From an uncultured Amylibacter sp. (GTDB lineage Bacteria; Pseudomonadota; Alphaproteobacteria; Rhodobacterales; Rhodobacteraceae): a stretch of 64,000 nucleotides of DNA. Below the pieces are notes generated by a model. It had not been told where the DNA came from and searched no databases. It saw only the letters and a list, made by a program, of their open reading frames with translations. The translations under genes were made by a program, and so were the position numbers. The stretch lies in assembly GCA_943846615.1 (NCBI GenBank), contig OX044354.1, positions 2,311,001 through 2,375,000 of the forward strand, given 5' to 3'. Positions 9,313-17,559 of this stretch are shown here, piece after piece (position 1 is the first letter of the stretch; the number at the start of each line of letters is the position of its first letter).

Positions 9313-10235
9313 GACATTTTTTAGATATCCATAAGACGGATTTTAGTGATCTGAGTGCTATTTTAGAACAAGCGGATAAAACCAAGACGGCGCGTTTGGG
9401 GAAACCCAAGGGTACAATCGATGAAGACGCTGTTTTAGCGGGAAAAATGGTTGCGTTGATATTTGAAAAGCCATCAACGCGGACACGGGTTTCGTTTGAT
9501 ATGGGGGCACGTCAGATGGGGGCGCAAACCATGGTTTTGTCTGGCAATGATATGCAGATCGGGCATGGCGAGAGTATCGCCGATACCGCGCGTGTTTTGT
9601 CGCGTTATGTGGATTTGATTATGATCCGTACGTTTTCCGAGGAAACGTTGTTGGAGTTGGCGGAATATGCCGATGTGCCTGTGATTAACGGTCTGACGGA
9701 TCGCACGCATCCCTGTCAGATCATGGCGGATATTATGACATTTCAGGAAAAGCATGGCTCGATTAAGGGTAAGAAGGTGACGTGGCTGGGGGATGGTAAC
9801 AACGTTTGTGCATCGTTCCTGCATGCGGCGGGGCAGTTTGGGTTTGATCTGACCTTTGCTGGGCCGGAAGAGTTGGAGCCAGAAGCAGAGTTTGTTGGTT
9901 ATGCACGCAAAAAAGGCAGCCAAGTTGTGATTGAACGCGATGCCGCGAAGGCGGTTGAAGGTGCGGATTTGGTTGTGACGGATACGTGGTTGTCGATGCA
10001 TGATGGCAAAGATGCGCGGGATCGTCGCCATAACCTGTTGCGTCCCTATCAGGTGAATGCGGAATTGATGAAGTTGGCCAATGAAGATGCGACGTTCATG
10101 CATTGCCTGCCTGCACATCGCGACGAAGAGGTGACATCAGAAGTGATGGATGGACCGCAATCAGTGGTGTTTGATGAGGCAGAAAACCGCATGCATGCGC
10201 AAAAGGCGATTATGCAGTGGTGTTTGGATGGCTGA
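9309..10235 (+). CDS. argF: Ornithine carbamoyltransferase
   Basis: A 308-aa enzyme with the carbamoyl phosphate loop [13 protein letters not shown] (Ser56-Thr59), [11 protein letters not shown] and the ornithine-side signature [13 protein letters not shown]. It makes citrulline from ornithine and carbamoyl phosphate as a cytosolic trimer. The anabolic role is supported by coupling to argD (four-base overlap). The next gene, a cysteine hydrolase, begins inside its last codons with an eight-base overlap, so three genes form one transcription unit. Confidence 0.97.
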   Translation: MRHFLDIHKTDFSDLSAILEQADKTKTARLGKPKGTIDEDAVLAGKMVALIFEKPSTRTRVSFDMGARQMGAQTMVLSGNDMQIGHGESIADTARVLSRYVDLIMIRTFSEETLLELAEYADVPVINGLTDRTHPCQIMADIMTFQEKHGSIKGKKVTWLGDGNNVCASFLHAAGQFGFDLTFAGPEELEPEAEFVGYARKKGSQVVIERDAAKAVEGADLVVTDTWLSMHDGKDARDRRHNLLRPYQVNAELMKLANEDATFMHCLPAHRDEEVTSEVMDGPQSVVFDEAENRMHAQKAIMQWCLDG

Positions 10236-10800
10236 TTATGCGCTGTTAGTGATTGATGTTCAGCAGGCGTTTTCTGAACGCGATGCGACGGGGGCAAATC
10301 GTTCTTGTCGTGATGCCGAGCAGAATATTTCGCGCCTTCTGACAACATTCCGTGCGACAGGTGCACCGATTATTCATGTTCATCATCACTCATTGGAAGA
10401 GGGATCGGCGTTTCGTGCGGATCGTTCGGGGGTTGCGGTGCAACCGTTTGCCGCGCCGCAGGGTGATGAGGTCGTGATCGTGAAGCATGTGAATTCCGCG
10501 TTTATTGGTACGGATTTAGAGGAACGGTTGAATGCGCTGGGTCGACCGCAGGTCGTGATTTGTGGGGCGACGGCGAACCATTGTGTGGAAACCACCACGC
10601 GGATGGCGGGGAATCTGGGGTTTGATGCGTTTTATATTGGGGACGCCGTTTGGGCCTATGATCATTCCAGCGTCACAGGCGCGTTGATATCCGCAGAACA
10701 AATTCATGCCGTGAGTATGGCGAATTTGCACGGTGAATTTGCCACAGTGCTAACGTGTGATCAGGTTTGTGCACGCATTGCAGACGCGGGTGCCGTGTAG
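10228..10800 (+). CDS. Isochorismatase-like cysteine hydrolase
   Basis: A 190-aa protein of the isochorismatase/nicotinamidase fold. The catalytic triad is visible: Asp10 in [10 protein letters not shown], Lys in [11 protein letters not shown], and Cys in [14 protein letters not shown], which also carries the cis-peptide GAT. The thiol makes it a hydrolase of amides (such as nicotinamidase, biuret or ureidoacrylate hydrolases) rather than isochorismatase proper. The substrate is unknown. The start at 10228 ([13 protein letters not shown]) is chosen because family members begin right before the first beta strand; longer frames extend into argF. It overlaps argF by eight bases. Confidence 0.87.
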   Translation: MADYALLVIDVQQAFSERDATGANRSCRDAEQNISRLLTTFRATGAPIIHVHHHSLEEGSAFRADRSGVAVQPFAAPQGDEVVIVKHVNSAFIGTDLEERLNALGRPQVVICGATANHCVETTTRMAGNLGFDAFYIGDAVWAYDHSSVTGALISAEQIHAVSMANLHGEFATVLTCDQVCARIADAGAV

Positions 10801-10835
10801 CGGGGCCTACGGCGCGGGTGGTATGCGGATATGGC

Positions 10836-10863
10836 GTGCCTCCGGCACTGGTTTTGGCCAGTG
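10836..10863 (+). other. Paired small hairpins downstream of the arg operon
   Basis: GTGCC-TCC-GGCAC (10836-10848) and the overlapping CACTGG-TTTTGG-CCAGTG (10846-10863) are two alternative short stems in the 138-bp gap between the cysteine hydrolase and the convergent rhomboid gene. Neither is followed by a T run, so intrinsic termination is doubtful. The string resembles a GCCTCCGGC-type motif I remember as common downstream of Rhodobacteraceae genes, but that is only a recollection. Confidence 0.3.
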
Positions 10864-10938
10864 GACGTGCGATGCGGGTGTGTATTTCTGTTTGAATTGC
10901 TGAGATGACGGGGGTGGTTAATGAAATGTTAACGCGCC

Positions 10939-11685
10939 TTAGCCTCTGTTGCGTTTGACGATGGGGATTGTTGTCGTGCGTGTTTTGAATGTTGGTTCGT
11001 GGGGTGGGTGGTAATGTGCGCGTTGCCAGAATTTCATACCGCCCAGTTTCAACCATGTTGGCATTGTGAAGATGACCCCGACAATAAAGCCGCCTATATG
11101 CGCCCAATAGGCGATACCGCCGCCTGTCGCAGACGAGGCCAATTCGCCGAAGATTTGCAAGCCCATCCAGATGCCAAGAACGATGAACGCGGGCAGGGTG
11201 AAGATGCGAAAAAAGATGACAAGGATGAGGGCGACGTCGACCTTGGCGTTTGGGTAGAGCAGGAGATAACCGCCCATGACGCCCGCGATCGCGCCTGATG
11301 CGCCGACGGTTGGGACGAGGGAGTTGGGATCGGACATCACGTGGAAAGCATCCGCGCCGAGGCCAGAGAGTAGGTAGAAGATGGCGAAGGGGATGTGGCC
11401 CATTGCGTCCTCTATATTATCGCCGAAAATCCATAAAAACAGCATATTGCCAGCGATGTGCATCAGACCGCCGTGTAGAAACATTGAAGTTATGGCGGTG
11501 TGGTATTCTGTGCCTGCGGTGATTTCGGCGGGCACCATCGCCCATGTATCAAAGAAGCCAGCCAGTGCCACACGATCCGCCAAAAGCGGGCTGTACATCG
11601 CGAAGACCACGATGTTGATCGCCATGATTGCCCATGTCACATAAGGTGTGTGGCGTGATGGGTTGTGATCGCGAAATGGGAACAT
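10939..11685 (-). CDS. Rhomboid family intramembrane serine protease
   Basis: A 248-aa membrane protein. The catalytic dyad is visible: Ser130 in VPTVGASGAIAG (GxSG) and His196 in YWAHIGGF. The conserved oxyanion-site segment HGGLMHIAGNMLFLWIFGD carries His76 and Asn80. About six transmembrane segments are present. Rhomboids cleave membrane proteins within or next to their transmembrane helices. I chose the ATG at 11685 (MFPFRDHNPS, a common rhomboid start), with AAAGG seven bases upstream; it lies one base after the zinc-ribbon gene's stop. It is the last gene of the TelA/XpaC/SPFH operon, so single-pass proteins of that operon could be its substrates, though that is inference. Confidence 0.93.
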   Translation of the reverse strand: MFPFRDHNPSRHTPYVTWAIMAINIVVFAMYSPLLADRVALAGFFDTWAMVPAEITAGTEYHTAITSMFLHGGLMHIAGNMLFLWIFGDNIEDAMGHIPFAIFYLLSGLGADAFHVMSDPNSLVPTVGASGAIAGVMGGYLLLYPNAKVDVALILVIFFRIFTLPAFIVLGIWMGLQIFGELASSATGGGIAYWAHIGGFIVGVIFTMPTWLKLGGMKFWQRAHYHPPHEPTFKTRTTTIPIVKRNRG

Positions 11686-11686
11686 G

Positions 11687-12838
11687 TTAGTACCTTTGGA
11701 TAACGAAGCTGCCATTTGATTGGCCCATGGCGAAGAGATAGCCCAATGTGCCTGCGGTGATAAGACCCGCGAGGATGGCGAAGCCGATTTTCCAACGCGA
11801 ATACGGGCGTTCGCCCTGTACCGTGCCTGTGCGTCCGTTCACCACGAAGCGGTATGTTTTGCCGCGGTATTTATAGGCGGCGAGCCAGACAGGCAGCAGA
11901 ACGTGTTTGAAGGTGAGCGTACCGATTTCGGTGTTTACGGATGAGATGCGCTGGCGATCGCCGCCGATGTCGAATTTTACATCGCGTTCGATCATGCGGT
12001 TTACGTATGCGGTTGCCTCGGTGTAGCCATCTTCGAGGGAGACTGTGTAGCCTTCGGCGCGAAAGCCTGCGAGGTATTCGGGTTGATAGGGTTCCATCGC
12101 GGATAGATCCCATGGGGCTAGACCGTCGGTGTATTTTTTCGGGAGGCTGGAAGAAGCCAGCACCAGCACGTCATCGAAGAAGCGGGCGACGCGACCGCGT
12201 ACACCCGACCAGCGGATTTTTTGCACGCGTCTTGTGCGGCGGCGGCGCTGGCCGTTTATGGTGGCGTAGTATGTTTGACTCTCGTAATAAATCGTGCCGC
12301 GTTGGCCGCGATAGGACGACTTTGTGTCGGCATCATATGTCCAGTAGGGGACATATATGCCCTGCATTTTACGGCCTTTGCGTGCGTAGGCGCGCAGGCC
12401 ATTTGGGGCGAACCAGAGTTGGCCAAGCCAATCTGTCATACGGTCACGGGCCTGTTCCTCGGTTAAGCCGAAGGGGAGTAGTCCACGCGGTTTGATTTGG
12501 CGTTCCGTACCCGTTTGGGTGACAACGGGGGTGGCGCAAAAGGGGCATTCTGCGGAATGGGCGTGCTCAAGCATTTCCACATGTGCACCGCAGTTTTCAC
12601 ATGCGAAGGTTTGGAGTTCCGACATTTCGAAATCGGACAGGCCGTCCTTTATCGCCTTGCGAAAGTCGAGTTCGCGGATGGCCGTGCCGCGCCACATGCC
12701 GCCGCCTTCGATGCTTTGCGCATTGCCGCAGTGATCGCATTGCAGCGTGTCCGTGCCCGGAGCATAGCGCAGGTCCGATCCACATGCTTCGCATGGGAAC
12801 CGGTGATCGTGATTGTCCTGCGCGTTGTTGTTTTCCAA
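11687..12838 (-). CDS. Double zinc-ribbon (TFIIB-type) membrane protein, YdjG-like
   Basis: A 383-aa protein with two zinc ribbons at its N-terminus: Cys16/Cys19/Cys34/Cys37 (PCEACG, CDHCGNAQ) and Cys80/Cys83/Cys98/Cys101 (CENCG, CPFCATP). A central conserved beta-rich region includes PYWTYDADTKSSYRGQRGT and an Arg-rich loop, and a C-terminal transmembrane helix (WKIGFAILAGLITAGTLGYLF) ends the protein. The layout resembles Bacillus YdjG, which works with the SPFH protein YdjI in a PspA-linked membrane-stress module. Here the SPFH gene is directly upstream (15 bp) and a rhomboid directly downstream (1 bp). The biochemical role is unknown; membrane-stress partner of the SPFH protein is inference from context. 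Confidence 0.82.
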   Translation of the reverse strand: MENNNAQDNHDHRFPCEACGSDLRYAPGTDTLQCDHCGNAQSIEGGGMWRGTAIRELDFRKAIKDGLSDFEMSELQTFACENCGAHVEMLEHAHSAECPFCATPVVTQTGTERQIKPRGLLPFGLTEEQARDRMTDWLGQLWFAPNGLRAYARKGRKMQGIYVPYWTYDADTKSSYRGQRGTIYYESQTYYATINGQRRRRTRRVQKIRWSGVRGRVARFFDDVLVLASSSLPKKYTDGLAPWDLSAMEPYQPEYLAGFRAEGYTVSLEDGYTEATAYVNRMIERDVKFDIGGDRQRISSVNTEIGTLTFKHVLLPVWLAAYKYRGKTYRFVVNGRTGTVQGERPYSRWKIGFAILAGLITAGTLGYLFAMGQSNGSFVIQRY

Positions 12839-12853
12839 TGGGTTACCTATGGA

Positions 12854-13978
12854 TCAACCTTTGGGAGCGGGGGGTGGTGAAATGGTGAAAAGCGTTGCCA
12901 ATTCATCCAATTCGCCAGCGGTTTTCCAACCGTCCAAGCCAACTGTCCACACGAAGGTATCGCGGGCGATTTTGCCGTCGTCCACCTTGCGTGCCAATTC
13001 CGCGCGTGAATAGGGGCCTGTTGCCTTGCCTTTGACGGCGACATGCCAAACTTTTTCTACGGCGGCATTTGGTGCGGGTGGTGGCATTGCGCCCATTGAT
13101 TGTTCCGGTGCGCGACGACCCCATGGGCCTGTCATCATGCGTTCGGCCATTGCCATGCCCATGCCAGCGCCCATTCCAGCGGCCAAACCGCCGCCGTTTC
13201 CAGGTGTTGCTGCGCCCGTGGTTAAGGCCTCGGCTGTTGAATAATGCGTAAAGTTGCGCAGATCACCGACCATGCCCATGGATGTGCGTTTGTCCAATGC
13301 CGCCTCGACCGCATCAGGAAGGGAAATGTTTTCGATGAACAGGTTTGGAAGCGATATCCCGAATTCCGCCAATTCAGGCGCGATGCGTTGGGACAGGTGT
13401 TTGCCCAATTCTGGTGTGTTTGCCGCCATGTCCAGTACGGGAATGCCGCAGGTGGCGATGGCAGACGAGAAGCGCGAAACAATGACGTTGCGGATTTGGT
13501 AGCTGATTTCGTCTGTGGTGACTTCGCCGTCTGTACCCACGATTTCCGTCATGAATTTAGCAGGGTCAGAGACCTTTACCTCATATGTCCCAAATGCACG
13601 GATGCGCACGGGGCCGAATTCTGGATCGCGACAGATGACAGGGTTTTTCGTGCCCCATTTCAAATCTTGGAAACGAGTGGTGTTTACGAAATAGATTTCA
13701 GATTTAAACGGGCTTTCGAAACCGTGATCCCAGTAATTGAGGGATGTCAGGATCGGCATGTTGTTGGTTTCCAACATGTATAGGCCCGGTGAAAATACAT
13801 CGGCAATTTGGCCTTCGTGGACGAATACAGCCGCTTGGCCTTCGCGTACGGTCAGTTTCGCACCGTATTTGATTTCGTGACCTTCGCGTTCGAACCGCCA
13901 AACCAATGTGTCGTCGGTGTCATCCGTGTGGTGGATGACATCGATTAATTCGCCTTTGATGAAATCTAAAATACCCAT
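12854..13978 (-). CDS. SPFH/Band 7 domain protein with C-terminal GYF_2 domain (YdjI-like)
   Basis: A 374-aa protein. Residues 1-240 form a YdjI-type SPFH domain: MGILDFIKGELIDVIHHTDD, then VREGQAAVFVHEGQIADVF and SLPNLFIENISLPDAVEAAL. A Gly/Ala/Met-rich linker (about 250-300) leads to a GYF_2-like domain (KATGPYSRAELARKVDDGKI ... FVWTVGLDGWKTAGEL). There is no transmembrane helix, so it would be recruited to the membrane through partners. SPFH proteins oligomerise and organise membrane areas; GYF domains bind Pro-rich sequences. It sits 11 bp after telA and 15 bp before the zinc-ribbon gene, the same pairing as ydjI/ydjG in Bacillus. Confidence 0.86.
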   Translation of the reverse strand: MGILDFIKGELIDVIHHTDDTDDTLVWRFEREGHEIKYGAKLTVREGQAAVFVHEGQIADVFSPGLYMLETNNMPILTSLNYWDHGFESPFKSEIYFVNTTRFQDLKWGTKNPVICRDPEFGPVRIRAFGTYEVKVSDPAKFMTEIVGTDGEVTTDEISYQIRNVIVSRFSSAIATCGIPVLDMAANTPELGKHLSQRIAPELAEFGISLPNLFIENISLPDAVEAALDKRTSMGMVGDLRNFTHYSTAEALTTGAATPGNGGGLAAGMGAGMGMAMAERMMTGPWGRRAPEQSMGAMPPPAPNAAVEKVWHVAVKGKATGPYSRAELARKVDDGKIARDTFVWTVGLDGWKTAGELDELATLFTISPPPAPKG

Positions 13979-13989
13979 GTTTTAGCTCC

Positions 13990-15177
13990 TTAAATATCCT
14001 TTGGATCGACAGTGTCGTCCGCCGTTGTTGGCGATGCCTTGGCCGCGGCCAAGGTTTCTTTCAACTTGGCTTCTAGGCCTTCCAGCTCACCTTCTGCGGT
14101 GGCGCGACGGGCTTTGCCTTCGTCGGCGATTGCCAAGCTCTCTTGGATGGTGTCGATCAGGTATTGGTTTGCCTTCTTGATGCTTTCCATATCGAACACA
14201 CCGCGTTCCATTTGTTCGCGTACCATTTTGTTCGCGTCCTTCAGGTTTTCCGCATTGCTCTCCAACAATTCGTTGGTCAGGTCGGTTGCTTCTTTGACGA
14301 CCTTCGCGGCCTCGGTAGAGCGGTGGATTGTTACGGCCTGTGCCAATTGTGTTTCCCACAATGGAACCGTGTTCACCAAGGTAGAGTTGATTTTTGTGAC
14401 CAGTGATTTATCGTTTTCCTGAACCAAACGGATGGATGGTAGGGATTGCATTGTCACCTGACGGGTCAGCTTCAAATCATGTACACGGCGTTCCAGATCA
14501 TCACGGGCGGAACGCATATCACGCAGTTCCTGTGCCATGATAACACCCTTATCTTTGGATGCTTTTTCGACGGCTTTTTCCTTGGCTGGAATTGTTTTCG
14601 CATCCAATTCTGCGATCTTCTTCTCGCCTGCCGCAATGTACAGGGCCAATTCGTCGTAGAAGGCCAGTGTTTTGCCATAGAGTTTATCCAAAGATTTGAT
14701 GTCTTTGAGAAGGATATGTTCGTGATCTAGCAATTCGTCGGTGATTTTGTCGATCTGACCCTGAACAGTTTCATAGCGCGCCATGAATTTTGCGACTGGT
14801 GCTGTGCGACCGATTAGTTTTTCCCACCATGAAAGCGAACGATTTGGGTTCAATTCGTCAACGGAGAAGCCACGGATGGATGTAACCATGTTGCGAAGGC
14901 TTTCGCCTGCGGGGCCGACATCCTTGTTGCGCACGCCTGCCAACATTTCTTGGCTGATGGCCTGTAATTCCGCCTGTGCGCCGGAGCCAAATCCGATGAT
15001 GGATTGGGTGTTTGTGATGTCGATTTCCTTCATGCGGGCGTTGATTGCACGCGTCATGCCGGGTTTTACATCATCCAAAACGATCAATGCGCCTGTTGGT
15101 TCTGGCAAAACAGCCGCCGTTACTTCTTGGACTTCTTTCAATGCAGATTCTGCTTTCTTGCGGATTTCTTCGGCCAT
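13990..15177 (-). CDS. TelA family (toxic anion resistance) protein
   Basis: A 395-aa, largely helical protein matching the TelA/KlaA family: a long charged alpha-helical body with LSWWEKLIGRTAPVAKFMAR, LDKLYGKTLAFYDELALYIA and the conserved C-terminal VPLWETQLAQAVTIHRS followed by NAENLKDANKMVREQMERG. Coiled-coil segments are likely at about 135-270. Plasmid TelA was linked to tellurite resistance, but chromosomal homologs are better viewed as envelope-stress proteins of unknown mechanism. It lies 19 bp downstream of the XpaC-like gene and 11 bp upstream of the SPFH gene. No transmembrane segment is evident. Confidence 0.9.
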   Translation of the reverse strand: MAEEIRKKAESALKEVQEVTAAVLPEPTGALIVLDDVKPGMTRAINARMKEIDITNTQSIIGFGSGAQAELQAISQEMLAGVRNKDVGPAGESLRNMVTSIRGFSVDELNPNRSLSWWEKLIGRTAPVAKFMARYETVQGQIDKITDELLDHEHILLKDIKSLDKLYGKTLAFYDELALYIAAGEKKIAELDAKTIPAKEKAVEKASKDKGVIMAQELRDMRSARDDLERRVHDLKLTRQVTMQSLPSIRLVQENDKSLVTKINSTLVNTVPLWETQLAQAVTIHRSTEAAKVVKEATDLTNELLESNAENLKDANKMVREQMERGVFDMESIKKANQYLIDTIQESLAIADEGKARRATAEGELEGLEAKLKETLAAAKASPTTADDTVDPKDI

Positions 15178-15196
15178 GGGGCACTCCTTGTTTAAA

Positions 15197-16111
15197 TTAA
15201 TTGCGGGCTTTGACGCCCTCTTGTTTCAATCGGTCGCGCAGAACTTCGATTTCAACGTCGAGGTCTGTGCGATCATCCAGCAACATCACTTCGCTTTGGG
15301 TCGCGAATGTTGCTTCTAAATCGGTCAGTAGGTTTTCGTAATCTGTACGGGCGGCTGTATCGCGTTTTTTTGCGTAAAGGTCGGCGAATTTAACCGTCGC
15401 ATCGCGCGCACCCTTTAAATACACGCCCATGAATTTGCGTGCGCCTGTTAGGTCGCGCGGATCTTCTTCGACGGCGCGAAACATTTTGCGCGCGTTTGCG
15501 GCCATGCTCTCTACGCGGCCTTCGAGTTTGCGATCATTAAAGCGTTTTGAGGCGGTGATTGTGTCGTTTAATAATGCTTCGGCCTTATCCACTGCCTTGG
15601 CGACGCGTTGGGCATCGAATTCGGACAGACCTTCCATACCCTTTTTCTGCATCGGATCCATGCCGAAGCTGAAGATATGGGCGGCGGATGCGATGGCGCC
15701 GAACATGATAGACGGGAACAGGGTTTGCCCCCAGCCAAGATGCGCGGCGGTTGCGACGCCAAGACCCGTTAGGATCGTTGCGAAGAGTTTGCGCGGAATT
15801 GCAGGTGGGCGCGCCACCTTGCGGGCGTTGTACGCATCTTCGGCGCTAAGACCGTCACGTAAGAGCCATGCCGCCAAGATTAGGAGTATGAATGCGCCCA
15901 GTTCGCCCAGCATGCCGTTGGCGTCGCCAACGCGCAATTCGCCGATGGCAGCGAAGAGTAGGGGGATGGGAACAAGGAAGAGGAGTTTGGCGCGGATATT
16001 GGAATTATACGCCTTTTGTCCGCGAAAACGATTTACCTGTGTTTCAATACCATCACGGGCGTTGTCAGGTGACCCATCGGGGCTGAATTTTCCACCGTAT
16101 TTTTTAGCCAT
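15197..16111 (-). CDS. XpaC-like (5-bromo-4-chloroindolyl phosphate hydrolysis family) membrane protein
   Basis: A 304-aa protein with two pairs of hydrophobic segments in the N-terminal half (KLLFLVPIPLLFAAIGEL; GELGAFILLILAAWLL; KLFATILTGLGVATAAHLG; SIMFGAIASAAHIFSFG), then a cytosolic helical domain from about residue 145 to the end. This matches the XpaC family, usually encoded beside telA as seen here. The name comes from a colony phenotype; the molecular role is unknown. I chose the ATG at 16111 (MAKKYGGKFSPDG). It overlaps by one base (TAATG) the stop of a 29-codon open frame upstream, so the two are coupled. A longer in-frame start at 16210 is rejected for that reason. Confidence 0.84.
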   Translation of the reverse strand: MAKKYGGKFSPDGSPDNARDGIETQVNRFRGQKAYNSNIRAKLLFLVPIPLLFAAIGELRVGDANGMLGELGAFILLILAAWLLRDGLSAEDAYNARKVARPPAIPRKLFATILTGLGVATAAHLGWGQTLFPSIMFGAIASAAHIFSFGMDPMQKKGMEGLSEFDAQRVAKAVDKAEALLNDTITASKRFNDRKLEGRVESMAANARKMFRAVEEDPRDLTGARKFMGVYLKGARDATVKFADLYAKKRDTAARTDYENLLTDLEATFATQSEVMLLDDRTDLDVEIEVLRDRLKQEGVKARN

Positions 16112-16200
16112 TAGGACACACCCAATGCGCCAAAAGACACATACCATATGACAGCGACCAGAACGAAATAGGCCAACCAGTTGAGGTTCGAAGAATTCAT
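16111..16200 (-). CDS. Predicted 29-aa single-pass membrane peptide
   Basis: A short open frame of 29 codons, ATG at 16200 to TAA at 16111-16113. It reads MNSSNLNWLAYFVLVAVIWY then VSFGALGVS: a polar N-terminus, a hydrophobic helix of about 20 residues (8-27) and a very short tail, a typical small membrane protein. GGGG lies four bases before the ATG. Its stop overlaps the XpaC start in TAATG form, indicating translational coupling at the head of the telA/SPFH operon. No sequence family is recognised; a role as a regulator or assembly factor for the membrane proteins encoded downstream is inference. It is easily missed because of its size. Confidence 0.6.
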   Translation of the reverse strand: MNSSNLNWLAYFVLVAVIWYVSFGALGVS

Positions 16201-16248
16201 TTTTCCCCACAGAAAAATTTAGCAGACAGTATCAATATATAAAAGAAA

Positions 16249-16270
16249 CCTCCCGTTACTAGACGGGAGG
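16249..16270 (-). terminator. Rho-independent terminator downstream of the TerC gene
   Basis: CCTCCCGT-TACTAG-ACGGGAGG forms a perfect 8-bp stem with a 6-nt loop. On the minus strand it is followed by TTTCTTTTATATA, a T-rich tract, and it lies 40-60 bp after the TerC stop. It separates TerC from the XpaC/TelA operon on the same strand. Confidence 0.85.
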
Positions 16271-16309
16271 CTGTATTTATTTGCAAGTTTTTAAGTGTAT
16301 TGCCTGAAA

Positions 16310-17134
16310 TCAGTGCGGTTTTTGCTCGTGTGCACGTTCGGCGGCCAATTTGCGTTGGTAGCCTGATTGCACCAATTCCACGATGACCAGAACAACAACA
16401 GAGAAGTAGAATGTCGATTTCGACATTGGGATCAACTCATAACCGAAAATGTGGATTAGCAAGCTGTCATCGTGCATTGCGTGCGCGGCGGCTGGGCCTG
16501 CCTCGCCCAACAAGACAACACCGACGATGAGTAGGATGAACAGGCCGAGAACCTCGTACATGCGGTTTTTCTTTAGGAACTCTGTTACACCATCGGCCAG
16601 CAGAACCATTGCAACGCCAGAGGACAAAATCGCGATAGCCAAAACGATGAATACATCCGTGATCGCCAAGGCGGACAGGATTGAATCGAAGCTGAAAACA
16701 AGGTTCATCATTACGATCATCATCACCACTTGGGCCGCGGATTTACCGCCCTTTTTGTGTTCTGGATCGTTTTCAAGGTGTTCCATGGACAACATGTGGC
16801 TGATTTCCTTAAACGCTGTGTACATGATGAAAATACCACCGATGACGAACACGCAGGTCGAGAAATTGACCCCACCTGTTAAAATGCCGGGGAAATCGAA
16901 GATGTGGAACGGTTCCTTCATCAGGTCGATCAGTTGGATCATTACGAAGAGAAGCACGACGCGTAGCACCACAGCGATGATGATGCCCCAGAAACGCACG
17001 CGTTTTTGTACCGCTTCGGGTGCGCGTTGTGATTCGATAGAGATGTAGAGAAGGTTATCAAAGCCAAGAACGGCCTGAAGAAAGATAAGAACTGCAAGGT
17101 TACCCAAGTTCTCGAAAGTAAATAAATCAGCCAT
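16310..17134 (-). CDS. TerC family integral membrane protein
   Basis: A 274-aa protein with seven or so transmembrane segments and the two TerC signatures: LQAVLGFDNLLYISIES (residues about 20-36) and LVFSFDSILSALAIT, each with an acidic residue in the membrane. It ends in a charged tail with His residues (AERAHEQKPH). TerC/Alx family members are implicated in manganese export and in metal insertion at the membrane, and in Ter-type stress responses. A terminator follows it, so it is transcribed separately, but it lies directly upstream of the TelA/XpaC operon. TerC and TelA co-occur in many genomes. Confidence 0.93.
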   Translation of the reverse strand: MADLFTFENLGNLAVLIFLQAVLGFDNLLYISIESQRAPEAVQKRVRFWGIIIAVVLRVVLLFVMIQLIDLMKEPFHIFDFPGILTGGVNFSTCVFVIGGIFIMYTAFKEISHMLSMEHLENDPEHKKGGKSAAQVVMMIVMMNLVFSFDSILSALAITDVFIVLAIAILSSGVAMVLLADGVTEFLKKNRMYEVLGLFILLIVGVVLLGEAGPAAAHAMHDDSLLIHIFGYELIPMSKSTFYFSVVVLVIVELVQSGYQRKLAAERAHEQKPH

Positions 17135-17349
17135 TATTGCCTCTTTTAAGTCCTGTTGGAATGTTTGAAATCGATTTTTAATTCATCTTGCGAAAACTGC
17201 AAGCAAAGGGTGGTGCCTTATTTTTGCCTTATTTGAGAAAATCGTTAATATCTTCGCATATCCGTGCCGCAAAGTGAGTCGTTTAGGATGGTGAGTGAAC
17301 GGAATCGCGATGCGATGCGGCAATGGTAATAGCATTAAGGACGCATAAA

Positions 17350-17559
17350 ATGGCAATTGGCAAAGTGAAGTGGTTTAACGACGACAAAGGATTTGGTTTT
17401 ATTCAACCACCCGAAGGCGACGCGGATATTTTCGTGCATATATCCGCATTACAAGAGGCGGGTATTCAAACGCTGGCGGATGAGCAAGCGATTGAATATG
17501 AATTGGTTGATGGGCGCGATGGGCGCAAAATGGCAGGTGGGTTGAAGCTGGTTGAGTAG
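17350..17559 (+). CDS. Cold-shock domain protein (CspA family)
   Basis: A 69-aa CspA-type OB-fold protein. RNP1 is KGFGFIQP and RNP2 is DIFVHISAL, after the start MAIGKVKWFNDDKG. Such proteins bind single-stranded RNA/DNA and act as RNA chaperones. AAGGA nine bases upstream supports the ATG at 17350 over the upstream in-frame GTG-type start. The stop codon (TAG 17557-17559) directly abuts the stop of the convergent pseudouridine synthase gene. The long 215-bp upstream region shared with TerC is A/T-rich and could give a leader typical of csp genes. Confidence 0.95.
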   Translation: MAIGKVKWFNDDKGFGFIQPPEGDADIFVHISALQEAGIQTLADEQAIEYELVDGRDGRKMAGGLKLVE

